A DNA stretch of 40,375 bases from Cognatundibacterium oligocarboniphilum (lineage in GTDB: Bacteria > Pseudomonadota > Gammaproteobacteria > Burkholderiales > Burkholderiaceae_D). The position numbers were made by a program, and so were the translations under genes. The stretch is taken from NCBI RefSeq assembly GCF_013377855.1, contig NZ_JABXYJ010000006.1, forward strand, positions 1 to 40,375. Reading direction: 5' to 3'. The notes under the pieces are model-generated. The model did no database searches, was not told the origin of the DNA, and saw only the letters and a list, made by a program, of their open reading frames with translations. The first letter of the stretch is position 1. Every line of letters begins with the position of its first letter. Positions 26,854 through 36,612 of this stretch are shown piece by piece.

Positions 26854-26855
26854 GA

Positions 26856-27752
26856 TCATGCCTTCAGTTTTTCGCCAGTCAGACGCTCCAGCGCTTCCTG
26901 ATATTTGGCCGAGGTTTTTTGCACAACTTCGGCTGGCAATGCCGGGGCCGGTGCGGTCTTGTTCCAGCTGGTAATGGTTTCCAGATAGTCACGCACGAAT
27001 TGCTTGTCGAACGACGGTGGCGAAATACCGGTCGCATAGGAGTCCGCGGGCCAGAAACGCGAAGAATCGGCCGTCAGCACTTCATCCATCAGATGCAGCA
27101 CGCCGTTGTCATCCAGACCGAACTCGAACTTGGTATCGGCAATGATGATGCCGCGCGTCGCCGCATATTCCGATGCTTCACTGTACAGGCGAATGCTGAT
27201 GTCGCGGATTTGCGCAGCCAGTTCAGCGCCAATCCGTTTTTCCATTTCGGCAAAGCTGATGTTTTCATCATGTTCGCCCATTTCGGCTTTCGCTGCCGGA
27301 GTGAAAATCGGTACCGGCAATTTCGCCGCCTGCGGCAGACCTGCAGGCAAAGTGATCCCGCAGATGGCGCCGGTATCCTGATAATCCTTCCAGCCGGAAC
27401 CGATGATATAACCCCGCACTACGGCCTCCACCATGATCGGCTTTAAGCGTTTTGCGACCACCGAGCGGCCACGTACCTGCTCTACCTCATCGGCAGCGAC
27501 GACACTTTCCGGCGCAATACCAGTCAGATGATTCGGTACGATATGACCGAGCTTTTCAAACCAGAAATTGGCCATCTGGTTCAGTACACGGCCTTTTTCG
27601 GGAATCGGTTCGCCCATGATGACGTCGAACGCGGATAAACGGTCACTGGTCACGATCAGCAATTTATCGTCACCGACCGCGTAGTTGTCACGGACTTTGC
27701 CACGGCCCAGCAGCGGCAGAGAATGAAGAGTGGAATGAATTTGGGTAGTCAT
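26856..27752 (-). CDS. purC: SAICAR synthetase
   Basis: A 298-residue enzyme joining aspartate to CAIR with ATP. It has [29 protein letters not shown] at the start, [16 protein letters not shown] and [12 protein letters not shown]. This is the longer PurC form common in Betaproteobacteria. It lies 85 bases after fba, with a hairpin between them, and its TGA overlaps the alternative purE start. Confidence 0.97.
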   Translation of the reverse strand: MTTQIHSTLHSLPLLGRGKVRDNYAVGDDKLLIVTSDRLSAFDVIMGEPIPEKGRVLNQMANFWFEKLGHIVPNHLTGIAPESVVAADEVEQVRGRSVVAKRLKPIMVEAVVRGYIIGSGWKDYQDTGAICGITLPAGLPQAAKLPVPIFTPAAKAEMGEHDENISFAEMEKRIGAELAAQIRDISIRLYSEASEYAATRGIIIADTKFEFGLDDNGVLHLMDEVLTADSSRFWPADSYATGISPPSFDKQFVRDYLETITSWNKTAPAPALPAEVVQKTSAKYQEALERLTGEKLKA

Positions 27753-27800
27753 GGTTTTTCAATACTTTTTGATACAGCAGTCCGGCACAGCATAAATGCG

Positions 27801-27823
27801 CAGGGCGCATTGTCTGCGCCCTG
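27801..27823 (-). other. hairpin between fba and purC
   Basis: CAGGGCGCA and TGCGCCCTG form a 9-base stem with a 5-base loop, 14 bases after the fba stop on the minus strand. Only a short ATTT follows, so it would be a weak terminator, attenuator or 3'-end protector. Confidence 0.55.
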
Positions 27824-27837
27824 TTGCTGACACCAGC

Positions 27838-28902
27838 TTAGTTCACGATTTGCGCCAGCGCGCCTTTTTTGTACTGCTCGGCGACTTTTTCCAGCGCCAT
27901 CGGTTTGATTTTCGCAGCCTGACCTTCGCAGCCGAACGCCAGATAACGTGCCTTGCAGACAAGTTTCGCCGCTTCGCGCGCCGGCTTCAGGTAATCGCGC
28001 GGATCGAATTTACCCGGATTTTCAAACATGTAACGACGAATCGCCCCCGTCATCGCCAGACGGATGTCAGTGTCGATATTGATCTTACGCACACCGTTCT
28101 GGATACCGATCACGATTTCTTCCACCGGCACGCCATAGGTTTCTTTCATGTCGCCGCCGAACTGACGGATTTCTTCCAGCAATTCCTGCGGAACGGAAGA
28201 CGAACCGTGCATCACCAGATGGGTATTCGGAATGCGTGCGTGAATTTCCTTGATACGGTCAATCGCCAGGATATCGCCGGTTGGCTTGCGCGAGAATTTG
28301 TAGGCGCCGTGGGAAGTGCCGATCGCAATCGCCAGCGCGTCGCACTGGGTTTGCTTGACGAAATCCGCTGCCTGCTGCACATCAGTCAGCAACTGTTCGC
28401 GGGTCATTTTTCCGTCAGCGCCGTGGCCGTCTTCCTTGTCGCCCATCATGGTTTCCAGTGAACCGAGCACGCCGAGTTCGGCCTCGACCGTCACGCCGAT
28501 GGAGTGCGAAAATTTCACCACTTCGCGCGAGACTTCAACGTTATATTCATAACTGGCGACTGATTTGCCGTCTTCCATCAGCGAACCGTCCATCATCACC
28601 GAGGTGAAGCCGGATTTGATCGCTGCCATGCAGACTGCCGGCGACTGACCGTGATCCTGATGCATGACGACCGGAATATGCGGATAAGCTTCGACTGCAG
28701 CTTCGATAAGATGACGCAGGAAAGCTTCACCGGCGTATTTGCGGGCGCCGGCAGAAGCCTGCATGATGACCGGCGCGCCGACTTCGTCAGCAGCCTGCAT
28801 AATCGCAGTCACCTGTTCGAGATTATTGACGTTGAAAGCCGGCAAACCATAGCCATTTTCAGCGGCATGGTCCAGCAATTGGCGCATGGATACGAGAGGC
28901 AT
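27838..28902 (-). CDS. fba: class II fructose-bisphosphate aldolase
   Basis: A 354-residue Zn2+-dependent aldolase splitting fructose 1,6-bisphosphate. Metal and active-site motifs are [10 protein letters not shown] (His ligands near residue 82), [19 protein letters not shown] and [10 protein letters not shown], and [12 protein letters not shown] lies near the end. The length and motifs fit the subtype found with Calvin-cycle or gluconeogenic genes in Betaproteobacteria. GGAG lies 6 bases before the ATG. It follows pyk after a 96-base gap. Confidence 0.97.
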   Translation of the reverse strand: MPLVSMRQLLDHAAENGYGLPAFNVNNLEQVTAIMQAADEVGAPVIMQASAGARKYAGEAFLRHLIEAAVEAYPHIPVVMHQDHGQSPAVCMAAIKSGFTSVMMDGSLMEDGKSVASYEYNVEVSREVVKFSHSIGVTVEAELGVLGSLETMMGDKEDGHGADGKMTREQLLTDVQQAADFVKQTQCDALAIAIGTSHGAYKFSRKPTGDILAIDRIKEIHARIPNTHLVMHGSSSVPQELLEEIRQFGGDMKETYGVPVEEIVIGIQNGVRKINIDTDIRLAMTGAIRRYMFENPGKFDPRDYLKPAREAAKLVCKARYLAFGCEGQAAKIKPMALEKVAEQYKKGALAQIVN

Positions 28903-28998
28903 AATTAACTCCAGAAGTACAATAAAAAATGGTTGATGCGCGATGGTTTGCCACGCTGGTTCACAATGAACCGCTTCAATCCGGCGAGCTGGCTTGCG

Positions 28999-30435
28999 TC
29001 AGCAATTGTCGCCAACTTTCACAATCTTCAGTGCATTGGTGCCGCCGACTTGTCCCATCGGTTCACCCCAGGTCACAACAATCATGTCGCCATGATTCAC
29101 CACACCGTTATCGAGCAGCACACTTTCTGCCGATTTCAGCACCGTGTCGCGGTCCGGCGAATACGGCAGAGTGAAGGTGCGGACATTGCGGTACAACGCA
29201 GCCTTACGCTGGGTTGCGACACTCGGCGTCAGCGCAAACAACGGCACATTGATACTGTGACGGCTCATCCACAAGGCTGTCGAACCGGATTCAGTCAGCG
29301 CCACAATCGCCTTGACGCCAAGGTGATGCGCCGTGAACAAGGCGCCGTAAGCAATCGACTGATCGATCCGGGTAAACGCCAGATTCAGAAAATCGGCATC
29401 CAGTTTATATTCCTGGAATTTTTCAGCTTCCAGACAAATCGCCGACATGGCTTCCACGGTTTCCACCGGATATTTGCCGGATGCAGTTTCGGCTGAAGCC
29501 ATCACGGCATCCGTGCCGTCGAGCACCGCATTGGCGACATCGGAGACTTCGGCACGGGTCGGCACCGCATTGACAATCATCGACTCCATCATCTGGGTTG
29601 CGGTGATCGCGAGCTTGTTTGAGGCACGCGCCATTTTGATCATGCGTTTCTGCAGCGCAGGCACGGCGGCATTACCCACTTCCACAGCCAGATCACCACG
29701 CGCCACCATGATGCCATCCGACGCATCGAGAATTTCCTGTAGCACCGGAATCGCTTCTGCGCGCTCGATCTTGGCGATCATCATCGGCTTGTGATTATAC
29801 GGCTCGCCGGCAATATTGGACAACTGACGCGCCATTTCCATATCGGTCGCATTTTTGGGGAAAGAAACAGCGATATAATCCGCCTGAAACGACATCGCAG
29901 TCTTGATATCTTCCATATCTTTGGCGGTCAGCGCCGGTGCTGTCAGACCGCCGCCCTGTCGGTTAATGCCCTTGTTATTCGACAATTCACCGCCAATTTT
30001 CACGACGGTATGAATTTCATTGCCTGAGATTTTTTCTACGACCAGCACGATCAGCCCGTCATTCAGGAGCAACACGTCGTCCGGTTTCACATCGCGTGGC
30101 AATGCCTTGTAATCCAGCCCGACCCGTTCCTGATTCCCCAGCGTACAATCCGCATCGAGAATAAATTTGTCGCCGTTTGCAATCTGAATCCGCGTGTTTT
30201 CAAATTTTCCGATACGGATTTTCGGCCCTTGTAAATCAGCCATAATCGCCACTTCGCGGCCGCATTCTGCCGCAGCCTGACGTACCATCGCTGCACGGTC
30301 GATATGGTCTTGTGCCTTGCCATGCGAAAAATTCAGCCGGACCACATTCACGCCCGCATTCAGCATGCGCTTGAGCGTTTCCACATCATTGGATGCGGGA
30401 CCTATCGTTGCAACAATCTTGGTAGCACGTAACAT
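28999..30435 (-). CDS. pyk: pyruvate kinase
   Basis: A 478-residue enzyme making pyruvate and ATP from phosphoenolpyruvate. It has RATKIVATIGPAS at the start, VVRLNFSHG, the pyruvate kinase signature with catalytic Lys (MMIAKIERAEAI), MVARGDLAVE, and TATQMMESMI. The C-terminal allosteric domain ends GEPMGQVGGTNALKIVKV. AGGAG lies 6 bases before the ATG. It is second in the pgk-pyk-fba run. Confidence 0.97.
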   Translation of the reverse strand: MLRATKIVATIGPASNDVETLKRMLNAGVNVVRLNFSHGKAQDHIDRAAMVRQAAAECGREVAIMADLQGPKIRIGKFENTRIQIANGDKFILDADCTLGNQERVGLDYKALPRDVKPDDVLLLNDGLIVLVVEKISGNEIHTVVKIGGELSNNKGINRQGGGLTAPALTAKDMEDIKTAMSFQADYIAVSFPKNATDMEMARQLSNIAGEPYNHKPMMIAKIERAEAIPVLQEILDASDGIMVARGDLAVEVGNAAVPALQKRMIKMARASNKLAITATQMMESMIVNAVPTRAEVSDVANAVLDGTDAVMASAETASGKYPVETVEAMSAICLEAEKFQEYKLDADFLNLAFTRIDQSIAYGALFTAHHLGVKAIVALTESGSTALWMSRHSINVPLFALTPSVATQRKAALYRNVRTFTLPYSPDRDTVLKSAESVLLDNGVVNHGDMIVVTWGEPMGQVGGTNALKIVKVGDNC

Positions 30436-30478
30436 CGGATCTCCTGGCTGTTTTTTTATTTACATCTGTGGGACTGTG

Positions 30479-30500
30479 GGATGCAGACTACCCTGCATCC
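30479..30500 (-). other. hairpin between pgk and pyk
   Basis: GGATGCAG and CTGCATCC form a perfect 8-base stem with a 6-base loop. On the minus strand an A-rich, not T-rich, stretch follows, so it is probably not a terminator. It lies in the 90-base gap after pgk and might set the pgk:pyk ratio. Confidence 0.5.
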
Positions 30501-30525
30501 GGCAAAACAGTTTTTCCTGCTGTTC

Positions 30526-31719
30526 TCAGCGGGCTGCACGCTGTAACAGAATATCGACTGCAGGCAATACTTTTCCTTCCAGGAATTCAAGGAAGGCGCC
30601 GCCGCCGGTCGAGATATAACCAACCTGATCACCGATATGGTATTTAGCAATCGCCGCCAGCGTATCACCGCCACCGGCAATCGAAAAACCGGAAGAATCG
30701 GCAATCGCCTGTGCCAGTACTTTGGTGCCATTGCCGAACTGGTCAAATTCAAACACGCCGACCGGGCCGTTCCAGACGATGGTGCCCGACTGTTTGATCT
30801 GTTCCGCCAGTTTCGCCGCCGTGACCGGACCGATATCGAGAATCATGTCGTCATCAGCCACATCGGTAACAGACTTCACCGTGGCGGCAGCTGTGGCAGA
30901 AAATTCTTTTGCACACACCACGTCAACCGGAATCGGTACCGATGCGCCGCGCTGCGCCATAAGGTCAATAATCGCTTTCGCTTCATCCACCAGATCGGCT
31001 TCTGCCAACGATTTACCAATCTTGAGACCAGAAGCCAGCATAAAGGTGTTCGCAATGCCGCCGCCGACGATCAGGTTATCGACTTTATCGGCCAGCGACT
31101 TCAGAATAGTAAGCTTGCTGGACACTTTGGAACCAGCCACAATCGCCACCAATGGACGTGCAGGCTGCCCCAGCGCTTTACCGAGCGCATCCAGCTCGGC
31201 GGACAACAAGGGTCCGGCGCAAGCGATGGCTGCGAATTTGGCGATACCATGCGTCGTCGCCTCAGCACGATGCGCGGTGCCGAATGCATCATTGACATAC
31301 ACGTCGCACAAAACAGCCATTTTCTGCGCCAGTGCATCATCGTTTTTCTTTTCTCCCTTATTGACGCGACAGTTTTCCAGCAACACGACCTGTCCAGGCG
31401 CAACGTCCACGCCATCAACCCAGTTCTGCTTTAATGTCACCGGAACACCGAGTAATTCCGACAGGCGCACAGCTACCGGAGCCAAGGTATCTTCCGGCTT
31501 GAATTCGCCTTCCGTTGGCCGGCCAAGATGTGAGGTCACCATGACCGCAGCGCCGGCCTGCAGGGCCTGTTGTATCGCCGGTACCGAGGCACGGATGCGG
31601 GTATCTTCGGTAATGTTTCCGGCGTCGTCCTGAGGAACATTCAGATCGGCACGGATAAAAACACGTTTTCCCTGGAGCTGCTTACCTGCGATCAGGTCAC
31701 TGAGTCGGTTGAATTGCAT
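30526..31719 (-). CDS. pgk: phosphoglycerate kinase
   Basis: A 397-residue enzyme. Motifs are [61 protein letters not shown] and the C-terminal [13 protein letters not shown]. It transfers phosphate from 1,3-bisphosphoglycerate to ADP. It is first in the glycolysis-purine series. The 254-base gap upstream is its likely promoter region; no clear SD is seen before the ATG. Confidence 0.97.
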   Translation of the reverse strand: MQFNRLSDLIAGKQLQGKRVFIRADLNVPQDDAGNITEDTRIRASVPAIQQALQAGAAVMVTSHLGRPTEGEFKPEDTLAPVAVRLSELLGVPVTLKQNWVDGVDVAPGQVVLLENCRVNKGEKKNDDALAQKMAVLCDVYVNDAFGTAHRAEATTHGIAKFAAIACAGPLLSAELDALGKALGQPARPLVAIVAGSKVSSKLTILKSLADKVDNLIVGGGIANTFMLASGLKIGKSLAEADLVDEAKAIIDLMAQRGASVPIPVDVVCAKEFSATAAATVKSVTDVADDDMILDIGPVTAAKLAEQIKQSGTIVWNGPVGVFEFDQFGNGTKVLAQAIADSSGFSIAGGGDTLAAIAKYHIGDQVGYISTGGGAFLEFLEGKVLPAVDILLQRAAR

Positions 31720-31922
31720 CGTGATATAAAATTGGCAAGGTTAAAAGAGAGGTGCGGTATCACTCCGGCAGCTATACCGATCACCATGAACGGATGATCT
31801 GTTTCGTCATTCATCGGAGTCAAACCGTTATTTTACCAAAGCCGCCGCCCGCACCACAGCGTTTTACACAGGATTTATTACCAGACCACCTGGATCCGGA
31901 CAGACTTTACAACGTTAAAATC

Positions 31923-31938
31923 GAGGAAGATTTTCCTC
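31923..31938. other. small hairpin downstream of azlD
   Basis: GAGGAA and TTCCTC form a 6-base stem with a GATT loop. It follows the azlD terminator and could be a second arm of a tandem terminator. Support is weak. Confidence 0.3.
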
Positions 31939-31942
31939 AGTG

Positions 31943-31970
31943 CAGAAAAGTTTCCTGCAAGACGCAGGAA
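31943..31970 (-). terminator. rho-independent terminator of azlC-azlD
   Basis: On the minus strand TTCCTGC-GTCTT-GCAGGAA forms a 7-base stem followed by ACTTTTCT. It starts 3 bases after the azlD stop codon and separates azlCD from pgk. Confidence 0.75.
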
Positions 31971-31973
31971 GAT

Positions 31974-32297
31974 TCAGGCTACCAGACGGACAACGGTAAA
32001 GACCGCCATACCGAAAAAAATCGTTTGCAGCATATCTCGTCTTAGCAAGAAAAAAATCGTCGCCATCACGCCCGCCACCAGCCGGGGATTGTTGATGGTG
32101 AAATTTATCTGGGACTGATACAGCAGCAAATCCGGCACAATGATCGCAGCCAGCGCGCAGGCAGGTGCGTAGCGCAGCGCTTCCTGCACCCTTGGCGGCA
32201 GGTTGATGCGGTTACCGGCAAGCCAGAATCCGCTACGGGCAATCATGGTAGCCAGCGCCAGCAGCATTATCACGCCCCAGACTTCAAGATCACTCAT
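31974..32297 (-). CDS. azlD: AzlD family branched-chain amino-acid exporter, small subunit
   Basis: A 107-residue membrane protein with about four hydrophobic segments. PPRVQEALRYAPACALAAII is typical of AzlD. It pairs with AzlC to export branched-chain amino acids. The ATG at 32297 overlaps the azlC stop by 8 bases (ATGAGTGA). A strong terminator follows at once. Confidence 0.93.
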   Translation of the reverse strand: MSDLEVWGVIMLLALATMIARSGFWLAGNRINLPPRVQEALRYAPACALAAIIVPDLLLYQSQINFTINNPRLVAGVMATIFFLLRRDMLQTIFFGMAVFTVVRLVA

Positions 32298-33015
32298 CGT
32301 TACTCCTGTTCCGCGACAGCCACGGTTCCAGCCACTCTTCAAATGCCATTGCCGCGCTCATTCCGGCAGCCACTGCCAGCAACAAACCCAGCTTGTACGG
32401 AAAATTCAATGCCAGCAACGCCACAATACTGGCAACCACGACGCCCGCCACCGCAGCGCGGTTGAGCATCAGCGGCAGCATAACGCACAAAATCGCCAGC
32501 GTACCGGCAAATCCCAGACCCCAGCTGGCCGGGATCTGACTTCCAAGCAAAATACCAATGACCGATCCGGCCTGCCATGCAGCCCAATTCGGATAAATTA
32601 CCGCTTTCAGATAAGCCAGCTTGCCGCTGGCATGCTGGAAATCAGGTAAGCGCTGCAGAAACAAACCAACTGAAATATCCCCTGTCAGATAGCCCAGCCA
32701 TAAGCGGCTGCGCCATGGCAGGTGCAGAAAATGCGGGGCCAGAATGGCTGAAAAAATCACGAACCGCAGATTCACCACCACTGCAGTCGCAAAAATCACC
32801 CATAGCGGAGCATGTACGGCGATCAGGGGCAGCGATGCCAGTTGTGCGGAACCGGCATACACCAGGAAAGTCATACCCAGCGATTGCGGAATGCTGAGAC
32901 CAGCCTTGATCATGGCGACGCCCACCACCAGCCCCCAGGCTCCGACGCCAAACCAGGTTGGCGCGCCATCTTTCAGCGCTCCTTTTCTGGCAGCCTGATC
33001 CGACTCAAAAGACAT
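32290..33015 (-). CDS. azlC: AzlC family branched-chain amino-acid exporter, large subunit
   Basis: A 241-residue inner-membrane protein with about 6-8 hydrophobic segments. Family signatures are GVAMIKAGLSIPQSLGMTFLVYAGSAQLAS and VVNLRFVIFSAILAPHF. With AzlD it forms a two-subunit exporter for leucine, isoleucine and valine. The gene is divergent from the CHCC zinc-finger gene, with 125 bases between the two starts. Confidence 0.94.
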   Translation of the reverse strand: MSFESDQAARKGALKDGAPTWFGVGAWGLVVGVAMIKAGLSIPQSLGMTFLVYAGSAQLASLPLIAVHAPLWVIFATAVVVNLRFVIFSAILAPHFLHLPWRSRLWLGYLTGDISVGLFLQRLPDFQHASGKLAYLKAVIYPNWAAWQAGSVIGILLGSQIPASWGLGFAGTLAILCVMLPLMLNRAAVAGVVVASIVALLALNFPYKLGLLLAVAAGMSAAMAFEEWLEPWLSRNRSNDE

Positions 33016-33140
33016 AAAAGTTTCTCTGAGGAAAAGTTAATTATTTTACCGGCAAATCAAAAAGGCCGCTGAGTCCTGACAGCTAGCTGCCGGAATCCGT
33101 TAAAATCGCCATTTGTTTTACAGACTTGAACGGAATCATC

Positions 33141-33341
33141 ATGAGCACAACTAACGCTGCCAAACAAGTGGTTGAATTGCAAGCCAAAGACTTACCGGCA
33201 CATTGCCCGAATCCGGCAATGCCGCTCTGGTCATCTCATCCCCGTGTTTTCCTTGACCTGTCGCATGGCGGCACCGCAACCTGCTCTTACTGTGGCACGC
33301 AATATCAGCTGGCGCCGGGTACGGTCATCAAAGGCCACTGA
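33141..33341 (+). CDS. CHCC-type zinc-finger protein (NDUFS6-like)
   Basis: A 66-residue protein. The zinc ligands are C in AHCPN, H in LDLSHGG and the pair CSYC near the C-terminus (C-x-H-x-C-x2-C order). The motif HPRVFLDLSHGGTATCSYCGTQY is the known zf-CHCC pattern shared with the complex I subunit NDUFS6; here the whole protein is just this domain. The ATG at 33141 has ACGGA upstream. It leads a plus-strand run with the SnoaL-like gene 13 bases on. Confidence 0.92.
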   Translation: MSTTNAAKQVVELQAKDLPAHCPNPAMPLWSSHPRVFLDLSHGGTATCSYCGTQYQLAPGTVIKGH

Positions 33342-33354
33342 TTCCCGTACCATC

Positions 33355-33786
33355 ATGTCTGCGAAAAAACAGCTCAACGGCAGCGCGGATGAGGTGGAAT
33401 CCGCCTTCTATGACGCCATCAGTCGCGCGGATCTGGATGGCCTGATGCATTTGTGGGCCGACGACGAGGAAATCGTCTGCATTCATCCCGGCGGATCGCG
33501 CCTGATCGGCCATGCAGCAATACGAGCTTCGTTTGAAGTGATCTTTGAGCGCGGCAGCGTACAGATTGCCGCCTCGCAATTACATGCCACGCACAATATG
33601 CTGACTGCGGTACATAGCGTGATTGAGCAGATTCCACGTCAGAGTGACGCCATACCGGACGTGCACATTCTGGCGACAAATGTGTATGTGAAAACGCCGC
33701 ACGGCTGGCGCATTACCATGCACCATGCTTCGGTGGCCGCCGGCAAAGCGCCGCTGGATCTGTTCAAAGCCAGTGTGCTGCACTGA
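33355..33786 (+). CDS. SnoaL/DUF4440-like protein
   Basis: A 143-residue protein with an NTF2-like fold signature. FYDAISRADLDGLMHLWADDEEIVCIHPGG is the typical first helix and strand, and GWRITMHHAS is the last strand. Many such proteins are of unknown function; some bind small ligands or act as isomerases. The ATG at 33355 is chosen because the longer frame upstream overlaps the zinc-finger gene in another frame. It is 13 bases after that gene and 14 before the YheT gene, so one operon is likely. Confidence 0.85.
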   Translation: MSAKKQLNGSADEVESAFYDAISRADLDGLMHLWADDEEIVCIHPGGSRLIGHAAIRASFEVIFERGSVQIAASQLHATHNMLTAVHSVIEQIPRQSDAIPDVHILATNVYVKTPHGWRITMHHASVAAGKAPLDLFKASVLH

Positions 33787-33800
33787 TCAGACATGCCTGA

Positions 33801-34754
33801 ATGAATTACCAATCACCAGCCTGGCTTCCCGGCGGACATCTGCAAACCATTTATCCGGCACTCTGGATCAAGAAACCCGACGTCGCTTTCCGCCGCGAAC
33901 GCTGGGATGCGCCGGACGGAGATTTTGTCGATATTGATTTCATCGATGGCGAACCCGGACAACCGTTTCTGACGCTGTTTCATGGACTCGAAGGTTCCAG
34001 CGACAGCCATTATTCGCGGGCGCTGATGGATGCGCTCCGGCAACGCGGCTGGTCTGGCGCCATTCCGCATTTCCGCGGATGCTCCGGCGAACTGAATCGC
34101 GCACCACGTTTTTATCATTCCGGTGATGCCGGGGAAATTAACTGGATACTGCGGCGTCTGCATGCACAGCATACCTCCCGCTCAGCCGCCGGAGCATTCT
34201 TTGCGGCAGGCGTGTCACTGGGTGGTAATGCGCTGCTGCGCTGGCTGGGGGAATCGCAGCATGCAGCCGAATTTGTCACAGCAGCCTGCGCAGTTTCGGC
34301 ACCGCTCGATCTGACTCAAGGCGGTGCTTCACTATCGCGCGGGTTAAACATGCTGTACACCCGCATGTTCCTGAAAACCCTGAAACCCAAGTGCTTGCAA
34401 AAACTGAATCAGTTTCCCGGCTTATTCGATAAAAACCGGTTGCTGGAAGCGCGCAATTTGTATGAATTCGATAATGTCGTGACCGCGCCGCTGCACGGCT
34501 ATCTGGACACCGATGACTACTGGCACCGTGCCAGCGCCAGACATGTGCTGCATGACATTACCGTTCCCACGCTGATTCTGAATGCCAGGAACGACCCCTT
34601 TCTCCCTGGCCGGTATTTACCGCAAACCGCAGCATCCTGCGTGCAGCTCGATTACCCGGAACACGGCGGTCATGTCGGTTTTACTACCGGTCACCTGCCA
34701 GGCCAGCTGGACTGGCTGCCACGGAAAATCCTGCATTTTTTTAACGAAAGATAA
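33801..34754 (+). CDS. YheT family alpha/beta hydrolase
   Basis: A 317-residue hydrolase. The family start SPAWLPGGHLQTIYPAL is present. The nucleophile elbow is GVSLGGNALLRWLGE (Ser near 136), Asp is in NARNDPFLPG, and His is in HGGHVGF near the end. Family members include ABHD-type lipases and esterases; the substrate is unknown. Third gene of the plus-strand run, two bases before the DUF1285 gene. Confidence 0.93.
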   Translation: MNYQSPAWLPGGHLQTIYPALWIKKPDVAFRRERWDAPDGDFVDIDFIDGEPGQPFLTLFHGLEGSSDSHYSRALMDALRQRGWSGAIPHFRGCSGELNRAPRFYHSGDAGEINWILRRLHAQHTSRSAAGAFFAAGVSLGGNALLRWLGESQHAAEFVTAACAVSAPLDLTQGGASLSRGLNMLYTRMFLKTLKPKCLQKLNQFPGLFDKNRLLEARNLYEFDNVVTAPLHGYLDTDDYWHRASARHVLHDITVPTLILNARNDPFLPGRYLPQTAASCVQLDYPEHGGHVGFTTGHLPGQLDWLPRKILHFFNER

Positions 34755-34756
34755 AC

Positions 34757-35377
34757 ATGGATGACATCGTCAGAGCCGCCATTGCCAAATGGCCCAATGT
34801 CCCGCATTGCTACGGCTGGCTGGCGCTGGATGCGCGCGGCAACTGGCGCATGCGCGACGAACGCTGCCAGGCACTGAACCTGCAGGGCGACATCATCCGC
34901 CACCCGATCTTACTGGATTTCATTCACCGTAATTACCAGCACGATCAGGACGGCCAATGGTATTTTCAGAATGGCCCCCAGCGAGTATACGTCGATCTGG
35001 AAGCAACACCATATATCGCACGGACAGATCATCAGGGACTTGTGCTGCATACCGGCAAACCAATGTGGGCACCAACTGCAGCATATATGGATAATGCAGG
35101 TATTTTGTATTTTGTTGAAGGACAAGTTGTTGCGCGGGTGGATGATCGCGATTTAACAGAATGTCTTACCTGGCTCAGGCTGCAAGATACGCTCCCTGCC
35201 GATGATCTGCTGGAAGCGTGGCTAGCTGGGGAACATGATTCAATTGAATTACAAATTGAATTTCCTTTTGCCTCCAATTCATCCCGCCTGACACTGAATA
35301 AAAACCAACTGAACGAACTGATGCAACAAGCAGGATATATTCGACGCCCCGGCAAATCGGAAAACCGCTGCGGATGA
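34757..35377 (+). CDS. DUF1285 domain protein
   Basis: A 206-residue soluble protein whose opening (PHCYGWLALDARGNWRMRDE) and RHPILLDFIHRNYQHD match the DUF1285 family, found in many Proteobacteria without assigned function. The product is rich in acidic and aromatic residues and has no signal or membrane segment. The gene begins two bases after the YheT gene and ends at the border of the AT-rich glycan cluster, whose last gene converges on it 19 bases away. Confidence 0.88.
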   Translation: MDDIVRAAIAKWPNVPHCYGWLALDARGNWRMRDERCQALNLQGDIIRHPILLDFIHRNYQHDQDGQWYFQNGPQRVYVDLEATPYIARTDHQGLVLHTGKPMWAPTAAYMDNAGILYFVEGQVVARVDDRDLTECLTWLRLQDTLPADDLLEAWLAGEHDSIELQIEFPFASNSSRLTLNKNQLNELMQQAGYIRRPGKSENRCG

Positions 35378-35396
35378 GACGGCTCAGTTCAGGGTG

Positions 35397-36155
35397 TTAT
35401 CTGATGATGCGAGCTCCGCGTTCGCATAACAGGAAAATACTGGAACATAAATCAGGATATTGCTGCCCAAGAGCATAACATCCATCCAGATATTCCCTGG
35501 AAATAATGTCCGTCTTGAGTAAGCGATCCCATTGAAAATTGGCCATCGCTTTAAAAAAAATACCCGAGCGATGAATCACTCTGAGTCCAGCTGCCGCAGC
35601 ATCGCGCTCCAGAGTGTCTAAGGTATAAGTACGGCGATGTCCATGCGCCAACTCGGCAGATGTCACTGCCGTATTATGTGAGATCAATCCCATCTTTACC
35701 GCAATCTGCCGTGATGGAGCATTGGCATTCGGACACACTAAAAAAAAACGTCCATGTTCGCTCAACCATTCATCATTGATCCGTCTCAATATATGCACGG
35801 GATCATCCAGATGTTCCAATACATGCGTCATGAAGATATTTTCATATTTCTGAAGCAATTGTGCATGCTCAAAAGTAGTATGGATAAATTCAATCTGTTG
35901 AGGTAATTTTGACTGTGCTACGCCAATCGCTTCTGCCGATGCCTCAACACAGGTCATGTTGTCACAATATGCCATCAATCGCTTTGTCAAATCACCTTTA
36001 AAGCTGCCTAGCTCCAGTGTACGTCCGGCCTGCAGAAATGGACGAAATGACTGAATCATATAGGGATGGATCACATCAAAATCAAAATTGTAAGCATATC
36101 GATGGTCTGCCACATCCTTTATTTCGACATCGTAATTACGTTCAATACTAGACAA
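35397..36155 (-). CDS. class I SAM-dependent methyltransferase
   Basis: A protein of about 252 residues. The SAM-binding motif LELGSFKGDLTKRL is followed by CVEAS (motif II) and THVLEHLDDPVHILRRI, giving a Methyltransf_11/23 layout. The frame continues upstream with no credible ATG. A TTG at 36155 has GGGAG 6 bases before it and overlaps the GNAT stop by 8 bases, so I take it as the start. It probably methylates a sugar or other small molecule; the substrate is not visible. It ends the glycan cluster. Confidence 0.8.
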   Translation of the reverse strand: MSSIERNYDVEIKDVADHRYAYNFDFDVIHPYMIQSFRPFLQAGRTLELGSFKGDLTKRLMAYCDNMTCVEASAEAIGVAQSKLPQQIEFIHTTFEHAQLLQKYENIFMTHVLEHLDDPVHILRRINDEWLSEHGRFFLVCPNANAPSRQIAVKMGLISHNTAVTSAELAHGHRRTYTLDTLERDAAAAGLRVIHRSGIFFKAMANFQWDRLLKTDIISREYLDGCYALGQQYPDLCSSIFLLCERGARIIR

Positions 36156-36612
36156 TAGGAACTCCCAAAGATAAATACATCGTTCGGTCATGCTCGCTGA
36201 TATGTGTTTCCCGGAAACCATGCAGCATATAACACTGGTATGCGGCATCATTCGTCACATTGACCTGTAATTCAATTCCTGCGTAAGCTTCTTTCTCCGC
36301 ATGGAGAATACAACGACGTAGCAGTTGCGACGCCAGCCCCTTTCTCTGCGAGTCCAGCGTAACGCTGAGATTCGTAATAAATACGTTCTGGCCTTGCTCA
36401 CAATTGCAATATGCCGCCAGCAATCCTTTTAATTCAGAACCATCCCAGATTTCAAACCGCTCAGCAGCAGAAAGAATTTTTTCTATATACGATCCGATAT
36501 CAACACGTTGTTGCAATTGCGTAAAAAATTTCCGGTCGCATTGCGTAAAGTGCCGCAGCACATCCTGCTGTGTTGCCGTATTTTGTTTGAAGATAAATTG
36601 ATGCGCAGTCAT
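36148..36612 (-). CDS. GNAT family N-acetyltransferase
   Basis: A 154-residue acyltransferase. The acetyl-CoA-binding motif is SQRKGLASQLLRRC, followed by VNVTNDAAYQCYMLHGF, the typical GNAT C-terminal half, and ITNLSVT (strand before motif A). In this setting it may acylate the amino sugar made by the aminotransferase. The ATG overlaps the TGA of the upstream glycosylase gene (ATGA). The last four residues overlap the methyltransferase start. Confidence 0.87.
   Translation of the reverse strand: MTAHQFIFKQNTATQQDVLRHFTQCDRKFFTQLQQRVDIGSYIEKILSAAERFEIWDGSELKGLLAAYCNCEQGQNVFITNLSVTLDSQRKGLASQLLRRCILHAEKEAYAGIELQVNVTNDAAYQCYMLHGFRETHISEHDRTMYLSLGVPIV

Noticed and set aside
30722..31633. 303-codon open frame on the plus strand
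   Set aside because: Antisense to pgk; Ser/Thr/Ala-rich low-complexity product typical of a mirror frame.
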